From Arthrobacter sp. UNC362MFTsu5.1 (GTDB lineage: Bacteria > Actinomycetota > Actinomycetes > Actinomycetales > Micrococcaceae): 64,000 bases of DNA. The position numbers and the translations under genes were made by a program. Shown here piece after piece: positions 8,818-19,679 of the stretch (positions within the stretch are counted from its first letter, which is position 1; each line of letters opens with the position of its first letter). The DNA lies in contig NZ_JMLE01000011.1 in NCBI RefSeq assembly GCF_000685965.1, positions 98,644 to 162,643 of the forward strand, read 5' to 3'. The notes below the pieces were generated by a model that searched no databases, was not told where the DNA came from, and worked only from the letters and a program-made list of their open reading frames with translations.

Positions 8818-9640
8818 AGGCGACTCCGTCTGGCGGGCGGCCGCGCAGCTTCACGCCGCCCTGGCCGGGCAACAGCTCACAGCCTCCGATTTCCGCGTGC
8901 CCCGGTTCGCCACCCTGAAGCTGGCAGGCTGGACCGTGGACGAGGTGGTGCCCCGCGGCAAGCACCTCCTCATGCGCCTTCGAAGCCCCGCTGACGAACG
9001 GCTGACCATCCATTCGCACCTGAAGATGGAGGGTGCGTGGCAGGTCTACCCGCCCGGCGGACGGTGGCGTAAACCGGGGTTCACTGCCCGGTGCGTGCTC
9101 CGCACTGCCACCGCGGACGCCGTCGGCTTTTCCCTCGGCATCCTGGAGGTGGTCCGGACCGCTGACGAGGATTCCGTCGTCGGCCATCTCGGGCCGGATC
9201 TCCTGGGCCCGGACTGGGACATGGAGGAGGCCGAACGGCGGCTGCGCGCGGCGCCGGACGTTGCCATCGGCGTAGCCCTGCTGGACCAGCGCAACCTCGC
9301 CGGCATCGGCAACATCTACCGCTGCGAGGCCTGTTTCCTGTCCGGCATCCACCCCGCCGCGCCGGTCTCCCACGTGACCGACCTGCCCGCCATGATGGCC
9401 ACCGCCAAACAGTTGCTGGAGGCCAACCTCGGACCGGGCCGCCGCACCACCGTCCTCAGCCCGCGCGGAACGCCGGTGGGCCGGATGTCCGGCCGGCCTG
9501 GATACTGGGTATACGGTCGTGAGCACCAGCCGTGCCTGAAATGCCGCACACCCATCCGCCACGGCGTACTGGCCACCCAGGCCGGCACCGAGGAACGGGA
9601 CATCTACTGGTGCCCGAGCTGCCAGCCGCCACCTGCGTGA
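8810..9640 (+). CDS. nei: Fpg/Nei-family DNA glycosylase/AP lyase (Nei2 type)
   Basis: 276 residues. After removal of Met the N-terminus is PEGDSVW: Pro2 is the Schiff-base nucleophile and Glu3 the catalytic acid of the Fpg/Nei family. The H2TH region is LDQRNLAGIGNIYRCEACF, and a C-terminal zinc finger is formed by CLKC and CPSC (about residues 242-270). It excises oxidised bases and nicks abasic sites. The GTG start is forced by Pro2 and lies inside the end of lhr, so the two are translationally coupled. The lhr-nei adjacency is also known in mycobacteria, suggesting joint work in DNA repair. Its 3' end overlaps the convergent YczE gene by 37 bases. Confidence 0.93.
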   Translation: MPEGDSVWRAAAQLHAALAGQQLTASDFRVPRFATLKLAGWTVDEVVPRGKHLLMRLRSPADERLTIHSHLKMEGAWQVYPPGGRWRKPGFTARCVLRTATADAVGFSLGILEVVRTADEDSVVGHLGPDLLGPDWDMEEAERRLRAAPDVAIGVALLDQRNLAGIGNIYRCEACFLSGIHPAAPVSHVTDLPAMMATAKQLLEANLGPGRRTTVLSPRGTPVGRMSGRPGYWVYGREHQPCLKCRTPIRHGVLATQAGTEERDIYWCPSCQPPPA

Positions 9641-10260
9641 ACCGGCTGATCCGGGCCTGACCCGGGCGGCAGCGGGCGGGAAGCCTCCGGCACCGTGAAC
9701 CGCGGCAGCAGCAGCTGCACCAGGGGGCCGATGGCCAAGGCGTAGACCACCGTGCCCACACCGACGGATCCGCCCAGCAGCCAGCCTGTCGCCAGGACAA
9801 CGATTTCGATGCCCGTCCGGGACGTCCGCACTGACCACCCGGTCCGCCGCGCCAGGCCGGTCATGAGGCCGTCGCGGGCGCCCGGGCCGAAGCGTGCGCC
9901 GATGTAGCAGGCCGACGCGATCCCGTTGAGCAGCACGGCCCCCGCCAGCATGCCGATCTGGCCGCCCAGATGTGAGAACTCCGGAATCAGCGCAAGCCCC
10001 ACATCAGCGAAGACACCCACCAGCACGGCGTTGCACAAGGTGCCGAACCCGGGCCACTGGCGGAGCGGAATCCATAGGAGCAGGACAAGGAAGCTCACGA
10101 TGACCACCACCGCTCCAATGGAGAGGCCCGTCTTTCCTGCCAGACCCTGGTGGAAGACATCCCAGGGATCGAGGCCCAGGCCGGCGCGGATGAACATAGC
10201 CAGCGAGATGCCGTACATGGCCAGGCCGGTGAACAGTTGGAGGAGTCTGCGAGTCATCAT
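9604..10260 (-). CDS. YczE/YitT-like integral membrane protein
   Basis: About 218 residues with five or six hydrophobic segments and the family motif GLGLDPWDVFHQGL near the N-terminus, followed by RFGPGARDGLMTGLARRTGWSVR. This is the YczE group often encoded beside MocR regulators; the transported or sensed compound is not established. The start at 10260 is chosen for the GGCGGAGGATGG ribosome site just upstream; an ATG at 10293 is possible but would lie within the operator region. It is divergent from the MocR gene with about 60 bases between them. The 3' end overlaps the glycosylase gene, so the last residues (GGGWQLGHQ) may be poorly conserved. Confidence 0.85.
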   Translation of the reverse strand: MMTRRLLQLFTGLAMYGISLAMFIRAGLGLDPWDVFHQGLAGKTGLSIGAVVVIVSFLVLLLWIPLRQWPGFGTLCNAVLVGVFADVGLALIPEFSHLGGQIGMLAGAVLLNGIASACYIGARFGPGARDGLMTGLARRTGWSVRTSRTGIEIVVLATGWLLGGSVGVGTVVYALAIGPLVQLLLPRFTVPEASRPLPPGSGPDQPVHAGGGWQLGHQ

Positions 10261-10275
10261 GAAATCCATCCTCCG

Positions 10276-10317
10276 CCAGAACTGGCCTTGCAATCCATAT
10301 CCAGTTTGAGATACTGG
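10276..10317. promoter_or_regulatory. Promoter and candidate MocR operator with repeated CCAG/CTGG boxes
   Basis: CCAGAACTGG (10276-10285) is a near-palindrome, and CCAGT (10301-10305) pairs with ACTGG (10313-10317) across 7 bases. ACTGG thus occurs twice in direct orientation (10281, 10313) and once inverted. GATACT at 10310-10315 is a -10 hexamer 6 bases before the MocR ATG. A MocR dimer bound here could control both divergent genes; binding is inferred. Confidence 0.45.
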
Positions 10318-10321
10318 CTAC

Positions 10322-11812
10322 ATGTCCGGCTCCCTGAACCCCACCGCCTTGATGCGTCTCTTGGGCGGATGGAACCGGGGCGCCGCCCCGGCGTACCGGG
10401 AACTGGCCGACGTCGTACGCCTCCTGGTTCTGGACGGACGCGTCCCCCTGGATATGGCGCTGCCCAGCGAGCGCGCCCTGGCCGAAACACTGGGAGTCAG
10501 CCGGACCACGGTGACGGCCGCCTATGCGAGCCTCCGTGAGCAGGGGTTCCTGAGCAGCCGCCAAGGCAGCCGCGGCCGGACCTGCATCCCCCGGCAGATT
10601 CCCGCGGGCGCGGGCGGGCCGGGAGCCACCGAGCTGATCAGCCCCACCGCCCTGGCCGGTGCGCCGGGACTGGCGGCGCCGCCGGGCCTGCTCGATCTCG
10701 CCTACGCTTCCCTGCCGGCCAGCGGCGAGGTGGTGCACCGCGCCTTCGCCGCCGCACTCACGGAACTACCGGCCCTGCTGCCGGGGTTCGGTTATGACGC
10801 CATCGGCATCGCACCCCTTCGCGAGGCGATCGCTGCCCGATACATGGAAGCCGGCGTCCCCACCACGGCGGACCAGATCCTGGTGACGTCGGGCGCGCAG
10901 CATGCCCTGAACATCGTGCTCCGCACCCTGGCAGGCCGGCAGGACAAAGTACTGGTGGACCACCCCACGTACCCGCACGCCCTCGATGCCATCCGGGCCA
11001 GCGGCTGCAGGCCCGTGCCGGTCGCCCTCCCCCACGGCCGCGGCTGGGACGTGTCCGGCATGGAAGCCGCCATGATGCAGCAGCGCCCCAAGATGGCCTA
11101 CGTGGTGCCGGACTTCCACAACCCGACGGGCCGGCTGATGTCCGATCCGCAGCGCCGGCGCCTGGTCCGGGCCGCGGCCGCGGCGGGGACGGTGCTGGTG
11201 GTGGACGAGACACTTCGCGAACTTAACCTCGACGCCGTGGGTACCGCCCCGCTGGCGGCCTTCAGCCCGGAAGTGGTCACCATCGGCTCCCTGAGCAAGT
11301 CGCATTGGGCGGGGCTGCGGACCGGCTGGATCCGGGCAGGCAGTTCGCTGATCCGGCGCTTCGCCGCTGCCCGCACCACCATGGACCTGGGCGGACCCGT
11401 GGTGGAACAACTGGCCGCGGCCCACCTGGTCCGGTCCCTCGACGAGCCGCTCCCGGCCCGGCTGGCAGACCTTCGCGAAAACCGGGCCGCGCTGCTGGAC
11501 CTGATCGGCGGCATCCTCCCCGACTGGCAGCCGGAACGGCCCGACGGCGGGCTGAGCGTGTGGTGCCGGCTCCCGGCGCCGATCAGCACCGCCCTGACGG
11601 TCATCGGCCCGGATTTCGGGGTGCGCCTCGCGGCCGGACCCCGGTTCGGCGTGGGCGGTGCTTTCGAGCACTACCTGCGCATTCCCTTCACGCTTCCGCC
11701 CGGGCAATTGGAGACGGCGGTGCGGGCCCTCCGCTCGGCCCAGGAAAAGCTCGACGCCGCACCGCAGCTCCGGCGCACCCTCCGGCAGACACCCGCCGTA
11801 GCCATCGCCTGA
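10322..11812 (+). CDS. MocR-type PLP-dependent transcriptional regulator
   Basis: 496 residues. An N-terminal GntR winged helix (about residues 20-85, with LPSERALAETLGVSRTTVTAAY) is fused to a fold-type I aminotransferase domain. The PLP lysine is Lys326 in TIGSLSKSHW, and VVPDFHNPTGRLMS and the downstream RTGWIRAG are the expected cofactor-binding neighbours. MocR proteins use PLP or PLP-amino-acid adducts as effectors. It is divergent from the YczE gene, a pairing known across bacteria, so it probably regulates that gene and itself. The start lies 6 bases after a GATACT hexamer, predicting a leaderless mRNA. Confidence 0.92.
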   Translation: MSGSLNPTALMRLLGGWNRGAAPAYRELADVVRLLVLDGRVPLDMALPSERALAETLGVSRTTVTAAYASLREQGFLSSRQGSRGRTCIPRQIPAGAGGPGATELISPTALAGAPGLAAPPGLLDLAYASLPASGEVVHRAFAAALTELPALLPGFGYDAIGIAPLREAIAARYMEAGVPTTADQILVTSGAQHALNIVLRTLAGRQDKVLVDHPTYPHALDAIRASGCRPVPVALPHGRGWDVSGMEAAMMQQRPKMAYVVPDFHNPTGRLMSDPQRRRLVRAAAAAGTVLVVDETLRELNLDAVGTAPLAAFSPEVVTIGSLSKSHWAGLRTGWIRAGSSLIRRFAAARTTMDLGGPVVEQLAAAHLVRSLDEPLPARLADLRENRAALLDLIGGILPDWQPERPDGGLSVWCRLPAPISTALTVIGPDFGVRLAAGPRFGVGGAFEHYLRIPFTLPPGQLETAVRALRSAQEKLDAAPQLRRTLRQTPAVAIA

Positions 11813-11833
11813 GCGGGCATCCATTGACGACGC

Positions 11834-11881
11834 GCAAAATGCCTGACGCGGCCCGTATTCCGGTAGCGTCAGGCACTTTGC
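11834..11881. terminator. 16-bp hairpin between convergent genes, plus a third related unit
   Basis: GCAAAATGCCTGACGC (11834-11849) pairs with GCGTCAGGCACTTTGC (11866-11881) with one mismatch and a 16-base loop. A further related copy, GCGTCAGCCAGTTTGC, follows at 11885-11900. It lies between the stops of the MocR and AHSA1 genes, so a bidirectional terminator is likely; the extra copy suggests a palindromic repeat element. Confidence 0.5.
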
Positions 11882-11929
11882 GTAGCGTCAGCCAGTTTGC
11901 GCGTCGCGTCCTGCGCGTCGACGTGCCGC

Positions 11930-12614
11930 CTACGCGTAGACCTTCCCGAGGTAGTCTCCCCAGGCCTTCGCTGTGGCTTCGGAATCCCCGCGGCCGCTGA
12001 AATCGTGGACGGTCATGCCCACCGGTGCGCCAAAGGCGTTGCGGCCGAAGAAGCGGTACATGGTGTCGGCGGTGCGCAGGCCCAGGAAGTTCTCGTTGGC
12101 GAAGTCAACCTGCCCCGTCAGCCGCCCGACGCCGTCGAGCTCCACATCAAAGGTGTCCCCTTGCGATGCGGCGTCGACGCCCAGCGCCTTCTTCAGCTGC
12201 ACGAAGCCGTCCGGGACCTGTGAGGCCTCAGGGCCCTGGATGTCCGTGAACACCACGGGCCGGCCGTCGAAGTATTCCAGGTACTGGCCCAGGGTGTGGA
12301 GGTAGAACTCGGTGTGCTTGCTGGCGCCGTCGTACTGCCCGTCCCAGTTGTCGGCGAAGATGCCGCTGTGCACGTAATGCAGCCTGGCCCGGCCGCCGTC
12401 GAGCGGTTCCAGGACGTGCTCCAGCTGGTTGAACCAGCCGTCCGGCCCGTCCATGCGCGAGACCAGGTGCTGCGGATACTCCTCCACGGTTTTCACGGCC
12501 GGCCACTGGTCCGTGGGGAACATCCAGCCGGGCGTCCCGTTGGTAACGGCTTCCCAGACGCGCTCGGGGGTGCCGGGCAGCTCGGTGTCGTAAACAATCT
12601 CGAATTTCCGGTTG

Positions 12615-12622
<8 letters not shown>
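11930..12622 (-). CDS. AHSA1/SRPBCC (START-like) domain protein
   Basis: 230 residues. FEIVYDTELPGTPERVWEAVTNG begins a typical SRPBCC helix-grip domain, with the characteristic end of a hydrophobic-cavity fold later (WDGQYDGASKHTEFYLHTLGQYLEYF); a second SRPBCC-like or accessory segment fills the C-terminal third. It binds a hydrophobic small ligand in related proteins, but the ligand here is unknown. Its start overlaps the stop of the ArsR-type regulator by 8 bases, so the two are co-translated. Pairs of an ArsR regulator and an AHSA1 protein are common in bacteria. Confidence 0.85.
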
Positions 12623-13247
<625 letters not shown>

Positions 13248-13253
13248 GGTTTA

Positions 13254-13283
13254 AGTATCGTCACCGACAATTTTATTTGTCAA
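13254..13283 (-). promoter_or_regulatory. Promoter and operator of the ArsR/AHSA1 operon
   Basis: On the minus strand, TTGACA (13283-13278) and GATACT (13259-13254) are 18 bases apart, and the ATG follows the -10 by 6 bases. The palindrome GACAA-N6-TTGTC (13266-13281) covers the end of the -35, a position where a bound repressor would block RNA polymerase. Confidence 0.6.
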
Positions 13284-13320
13284 GAACTTTTTTACCGTCG
13301 GCGCCGGGAAGGCAGCCAAG

Positions 13321-13326
13321 TAGAAT
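13321..13326 (+). promoter_or_regulatory. -10 hexamer of the pseudouridine synthase gene
   Basis: TAGAAT lies 6 bases before the GTG at 13333, predicting a leaderless transcript. No convincing -35 is seen at the right spacing. Confidence 0.45.
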
Positions 13327-13332
13327 GGACCG

Positions 13333-14298
13333 GTGATGCAATCCCCCCTCCCCGTGCGCGACGGCGTGAACGCGACCCGCCTGCGCCTCCCGGACGAGGG
13401 GCCGTGGGACACCGCGATGGACTACATGATGCACCGCTGGGGCCACATCGACCCGCAGCGCATCGAGGACCGGTTCGACGCCGGCGAGATTGTGGGCGAG
13501 GGCGGCGTCCCCCTGGACAGGCGGACCAGGCTCGAGGACCACACCTTCATCTGGTACTACCGCACGCTGCCGCCGGAGACGCGGCTGCCGGTTGAGCTCA
13601 GCATCCTGCACCAGGACGACCACATCCTGGTGGTGGACAAGCCACACTTCCTGCCCACCACCCCGGGCGGCACCTACATCCAGGAGTCGGCCCTGGTCCG
13701 GCTCCGGAACCAGTTGGACCTCCCGGACCTGATCCCCATGCACCGCCTGGACCGGATGACGGCCGGCATCCTGCTGCTCTCCACCAACCCGGACACCCGC
13801 GGCAGGTACCAGGTGCTGTTCGAAAAGCGCCAGGTCCAGAAGGAGTACGAGTGCGTGTCCGCCGCCGAACCGGCAGCGGGACATCCCGCCGTCGACTTCC
13901 CGGTGGTGGTGCGGAACCGCATGACCAAGTCCCGCAGCTACCTGCTCGCCGAAGTCATCGACGGCGAACCCAACGCGGAAACCCGCATTGACGTGATGAA
14001 AACGTTCGACGCCGGCACTTCAGCAGGTGCCGCGGGTTCAGTACGTGCCCCGGAACGGCGCGCACTGTACCGGCTTGAACCGCACTCCGGAAAGACCCAC
14101 CAGCTCAGGGTGCACATGGCGTCGCTGGGGCTGGGGATCGTCAACGATGCGTTCTACCCGGACCTGCTGGACAAGGCTCCGGACGACTACACCAGGCCGC
14201 TCCAGCTGCTGGCCCGCGGGATCCGTTTCGTGGACCCCATCACCAAGCAGCCGGTGGAATACCGCAGCCGGCTCCGGCTGAGCGAAGCTCCTGCGTAG
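13333..14298 (+). CDS. RluA-family RNA pseudouridine synthase
   Basis: 321 residues. After an N-terminal region of about 85 residues, the catalytic domain has DKPHFLPTTPGG and the RluA motif HRLDRMTAGILL, in which Asp140 is the catalytic aspartate; GKTHQLRVHMASLG is the conserved C-terminal motif. The enzyme isomerises a uridine in rRNA or tRNA; which position cannot be told from sequence. GTG at 13333 and ATG at 13336 are both possible starts; GTG sits 6 bases after a TAGAAT hexamer. Confidence 0.9.
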   Translation: MMQSPLPVRDGVNATRLRLPDEGPWDTAMDYMMHRWGHIDPQRIEDRFDAGEIVGEGGVPLDRRTRLEDHTFIWYYRTLPPETRLPVELSILHQDDHILVVDKPHFLPTTPGGTYIQESALVRLRNQLDLPDLIPMHRLDRMTAGILLLSTNPDTRGRYQVLFEKRQVQKEYECVSAAEPAAGHPAVDFPVVVRNRMTKSRSYLLAEVIDGEPNAETRIDVMKTFDAGTSAGAAGSVRAPERRALYRLEPHSGKTHQLRVHMASLGLGIVNDAFYPDLLDKAPDDYTRPLQLLARGIRFVDPITKQPVEYRSRLRLSEAPA

Positions 14299-14370
14299 GC
14301 CCGGCCCAAGACTGGCGTAGTAAGACCTCCCCGGCCCGCCCGAGGCGCAAAAATGAGGTACCTTGTGCCC

Positions 14371-15012
14371 ATGGACCTCGCCAACGCTGACACCTGGGGC
14401 GCCGCGATCTATTTCTGGATCATCCCCATCGTCCTTGGCGACGCCATTTTCCCGCCCGTCCCCTCCGAAATGGTGGTGATCACGGGCGGAGCTCTGTCCG
14501 CCGAAGGCCGGGCCAATTTCCTGCTGGTGGGCTTCCTTGCCGCGCTGGCGTCGTGGATCGGCGATGTAGTGGTGTTCCAGCTGTTCAAGCGCCGCCTGGG
14601 CCATGTCCTGGACCGGTGGCGGTGGGGCCGCAAATTCCACCGCGGCATCCACGCGGCCATCGCCAAGGCAGGCCGTTCCACCACCTACGGGGCCATCATC
14701 GGCGTCCGGTTCATTCCGGGCGGCCGGCTGGCGACGTCGGCCGCTGCCGGCATCGCCGACGTCACCACCCGCGCGTTCAGCTTCTGCGCGGCCGTGGGCG
14801 GAGTTCTCTGGGGCACCTGGCTCACGGGGCTCGGCTACTTCACCGGCTCCGCCACCAAGCTGCCGTTCTGGGCAAGCTCGCTGATCGGCGTCGCCCTCGG
14901 ACTGGTGATCGGAGCGGTGGTGGGCATGATTGTCACCCGCCGCCGCGGCAGCCGGTCCCCGGTGGACGAGCCGGCGGAGGACCCCAGCCCGGACACGGCG
15001 CCTTCGGGCTAG
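14371..15012 (+). CDS. DedA-family (SNARE-associated/VTT) membrane protein
   Basis: About 213 residues with several membrane segments. FPPVPSEMVVITGGALSAEG near the N-terminus and the later GVRFIPGGRLATSAAAGIA are the DedA signatures, including the conserved Glu and the R-x-IPGGR motif. DedA proteins act in membrane homeostasis, and some flip undecaprenyl phosphate or phospholipids. The C-terminal tail is charged and cytoplasmic. ATG at 14371 is chosen since TACCTT (14359-14364) fits a -10 exactly 6 bases before it; an upstream ATG at 14353 is in frame. Confidence 0.88.
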   Translation: MDLANADTWGAAIYFWIIPIVLGDAIFPPVPSEMVVITGGALSAEGRANFLLVGFLAALASWIGDVVVFQLFKRRLGHVLDRWRWGRKFHRGIHAAIAKAGRSTTYGAIIGVRFIPGGRLATSAAAGIADVTTRAFSFCAAVGGVLWGTWLTGLGYFTGSATKLPFWASSLIGVALGLVIGAVVGMIVTRRRGSRSPVDEPAEDPSPDTAPSG

Positions 15013-15061
15013 ACGGGAGCCCAGGTCAGACGGGAGCCCGGGTCAGATGGGAGCCCAGCGG
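15011..15061. repeat. Three tandem copies of a 17-bp unit at a gene junction
   Basis: Units at 15011-15027, 15028-15044 and 15045-15061 share AGACGGGAGCCCAGGTC with one to four changes. They cover the DedA stop codon and the last codons and stop of the convergent 101-residue gene, so slippage here would alter that protein's C-terminus. Confidence 0.7.
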
Positions 15062-15348
15062 CCGCGGCTGCGGCGGAGCACCAGAAGCGCACCGGCCACC
15101 GCAACGCGTTCGACGGCGTCGCGCATCATCGCTGCCGATTCCCGCGCCTGGTTGTTCTCCCCGGTGCACCCGGTCGCCTCCACCAGGAAGCGGAGGTTCA
15201 GTTCCGGCACTCCGCCGGCGATCTGCAGCTGGTTGGATTCCACGTGGTGCCTTGTTGCGAGGGCTTCGACGGCGGCAGCCATCACGGCCTCGGGAGCGTT
15301 GCCAGGCTTCAGCCCGGTGATCTTCAGTCTGGTCTGGAACGAAGGCAT
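15043..15348 (-). CDS. Conserved hypothetical protein, 101 residues
   Basis: I do not recognise a named family. The protein begins MPSFQTRLKITGLKPGNAPE, has a helical, Ala-rich middle and a basic C-terminus (RRSRGRW); it has no signal peptide or membrane helix and looks cytoplasmic. TAGGGT (complement of 15356-15361) lies 7 bases before the ATG, supporting the start and a leaderless mRNA. Its 3' end overlaps a tandem 17-bp repeat. It lies downstream of ppc in the same direction, separated by a long hairpin. Confidence 0.65.
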   Translation of the reverse strand: MPSFQTRLKITGLKPGNAPEAVMAAAVEALATRHHVESNQLQIAGGVPELNLRFLVEATGCTGENNQARESAAMMRDAVERVAVAGALLVLRRSRGRWAPI

Positions 15349-15374
15349 GAATGCAACCCTAACCTCACCCCACG

Positions 15375-15464
15375 ACGCTCTCTCACTTTTCGGGGCTTTT
15401 CCCCCAACGCTCTCTCACCGTGGAGAGAGCGTAGGGGGAAACCCCGCAGGAAGTGAAAGAGCGT
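15375..15464. terminator. Nested hairpin built from CTCTCTCAC boxes (copy 1), after ppc
   Basis: Boxes ACGCTCTCTCACTT (15375-15388) and ACGCTCTCTCACC (15407-15419) are answered by inverted copies at 15422-15432 and 15451-15464, giving an imperfect stem of about 44 bases with a very small loop. It follows the ppc stop in the minus direction. The same design recurs at 46954-47054, so it is a dispersed element, probably serving as a terminator. Confidence 0.65.
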
Positions 15465-15470
15465 TGGGCG

Positions 15471-18335
<2,865 letters not shown>

Positions 18336-18391
18336 GGAAACTATCTTTCGAGGGTTCGGACTTGGCTCGTACACTGCGCTGGATACTGTGA

Positions 18392-18426
18392 GCCGGGTTA
18401 CGTGTTCCTATGGGATGTTACCCGGC
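18392..18426. terminator. Hairpin upstream of ppc
   Basis: GCCGGGTTAC (18392-18401) pairs with GTTACCCGGC (18417-18426), 9 of 10 bases, around a 15-base loop. It lies between the stop of the small membrane protein gene and ppc. It could end that transcript or form part of the ppc leader. Confidence 0.4.
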
Positions 18427-18450
18427 ACTGTTGCGGCGTGGGAATTTGTC

Positions 18451-18816
18451 TCAGATAGTGTTCGTGCCCTTGACGTCCGCGGCAGCCCCTGTTTTATTAG
18501 GCACCGCCGCGGGGCTATCAGGTGCCGCCGCGGGCGGCCGGACAGCCCTGATGGTGATTTTTCCGGTGTAGGCCTCGTTGTGGTCGGGACCCTTACCGGA
18601 CTGCGCGGACTCGTGCCGCCGCTGTTTCAGCTCTTCCCTGGCGGCCGCAGATTCCGTGCGGGTGGGGGCTCCGGTGGCATCAAGGATGCCCAGCACGCTG
18701 CCCAGCGTTCCCGGTGCCCCCTTGGCGCTTCCGCGACGCTTCAAGACGGACATCCCCGCCAGGGTGAACCCGGCAACAAGCGCGAGGCAGGCCACTACGG
18801 TGAGTAGTGCATCCAT
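18451..18816 (-). CDS. Small membrane-anchored hypothetical protein
   Basis: 121 residues. One N-terminal hydrophobic helix (LLTVVACLALVAGFTLAGM) followed by basic KRRGS places the rest in the cytoplasm; the tail is Pro/Ala-rich and disordered with two small conserved-looking helices (TESAAAREELKQRRHES). I recognise no family. The start is 14 bases after the stop of the dinucleotide-binding protein gene, suggesting cotranscription. Confidence 0.6.
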   Translation of the reverse strand: MDALLTVVACLALVAGFTLAGMSVLKRRGSAKGAPGTLGSVLGILDATGAPTRTESAAAREELKQRRHESAQSGKGPDHNEAYTGKITIRAVRPPAAAPDSPAAVPNKTGAAADVKGTNTI

Positions 18817-18830
18817 GCCCCGCCCCTGAC

Positions 18831-19511
18831 TCAGCGTGCGATCTTGAAATTGAAGTTTGCGGTACCCAGCGCCCCCCAGAGCCGGATCCAGACCGGCAGG
18901 AGCATTTCGGTGCCGCGTGCCGTGGTGATGTCGCCCAGGTCAATCACGTCCTGATGCCCAAGGCTCTTGAGGAGCGTGACCACTTCGTGCTTGGCGTCGG
19001 CATCGTTGCCCGAGACGAACACGGAATGGTCCCCTCCCGCCGCGCGGCCGGGGTCAACCATCAGGCTCGCGTTCATCGTATTGAGGGTCTTGACCACTTT
19101 GGCGTCGGGGAACTTCCGCTGGATCTGCTCGCCCAGGCTGTCCGTGTTGACCGGGTTGAGCGTCGGCGGCATGCCATGGGAGAAATCCAGGGGATTCGAG
19201 ATGTCCACGAGAATCTTGCCGGCAAGATTCTCCGCACCGGCGGCAGCAAGCGCAGCGAGGGAACTTGCGCCTTCAGTTGCGTTGACCACCAGCTCCGCCC
19301 CGGCGGCCACGTCTGCGTAGGCAGCCAGGTGGACGTGGGGGTGCTCCTGGAGCCACGTGCTGAAGGGAGCCGCACCCATGGAGTCCGGCTCCGTGCGGGC
19401 CAGGGTCGCCTTCGGATCGCGGGTTCCGATGACGATTTCGTGGCCGAGGCCTGCCAGCGCTCCGGCCATGGTCCGGCCAACGGTCCCGGTTCCTAGTACA
19501 GCAATTTGCAT
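18831..19511 (-). CDS. NADP-binding protein, F420:NADP oxidoreductase-like
   Basis: About 226 residues. The N-terminus MQIAVLGTGTVGRTMAGALAGLGHEIVIGTRDP is a Rossmann fold with GxGxxG and a TRDP phosphate-binding turn, typical of the coenzyme F420-dependent NADP reductase/NADPH-binding family; KVVKTLNTM is also characteristic. F420 dependence is not shown by the sequence, and many such proteins are simply annotated NADP-binding. The start at 19511 is chosen for its GAGGA ribosome site; the open frame extends to 19640 but that part looks non-coding. Confidence 0.82.
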   Translation of the reverse strand: MQIAVLGTGTVGRTMAGALAGLGHEIVIGTRDPKATLARTEPDSMGAAPFSTWLQEHPHVHLAAYADVAAGAELVVNATEGASSLAALAAAGAENLAGKILVDISNPLDFSHGMPPTLNPVNTDSLGEQIQRKFPDAKVVKTLNTMNASLMVDPGRAAGGDHSVFVSGNDADAKHEVVTLLKSLGHQDVIDLGDITTARGTEMLLPVWIRLWGALGTANFNFKIAR

Positions 19512-19633
19512 GGCGTCCTCATCCTCTGGGCATTTGGGATCTCGGGGTAGACAGGTCCGTCTACCGCTGGGCCTGACGCTATCAGGCCCACCTGAGCACC
19601 GCAAGGGATCGACTGAAGGCAAAGTGGTATTGG

Positions 19634-19673
19634 CTGACAATTATTGAAATCTGTCAGCTGATTGTTGTATTCT
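19634..19673 (+). promoter_or_regulatory. Promoter and operator of the aldo/keto reductase-TetR operon
   Basis: TTGAAA (19644-19649) and TATTCT (19668-19673) are 18 bases apart and the ATG at 19680 follows by 6 bases. CTGACA-N12-TGTCAG (19634-19657) is a 6-bp-arm palindrome centred on the -35, a likely site for the TetR regulator encoded second in the operon. Confidence 0.55.
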
Positions 19674-19679
19674 CGTTTT

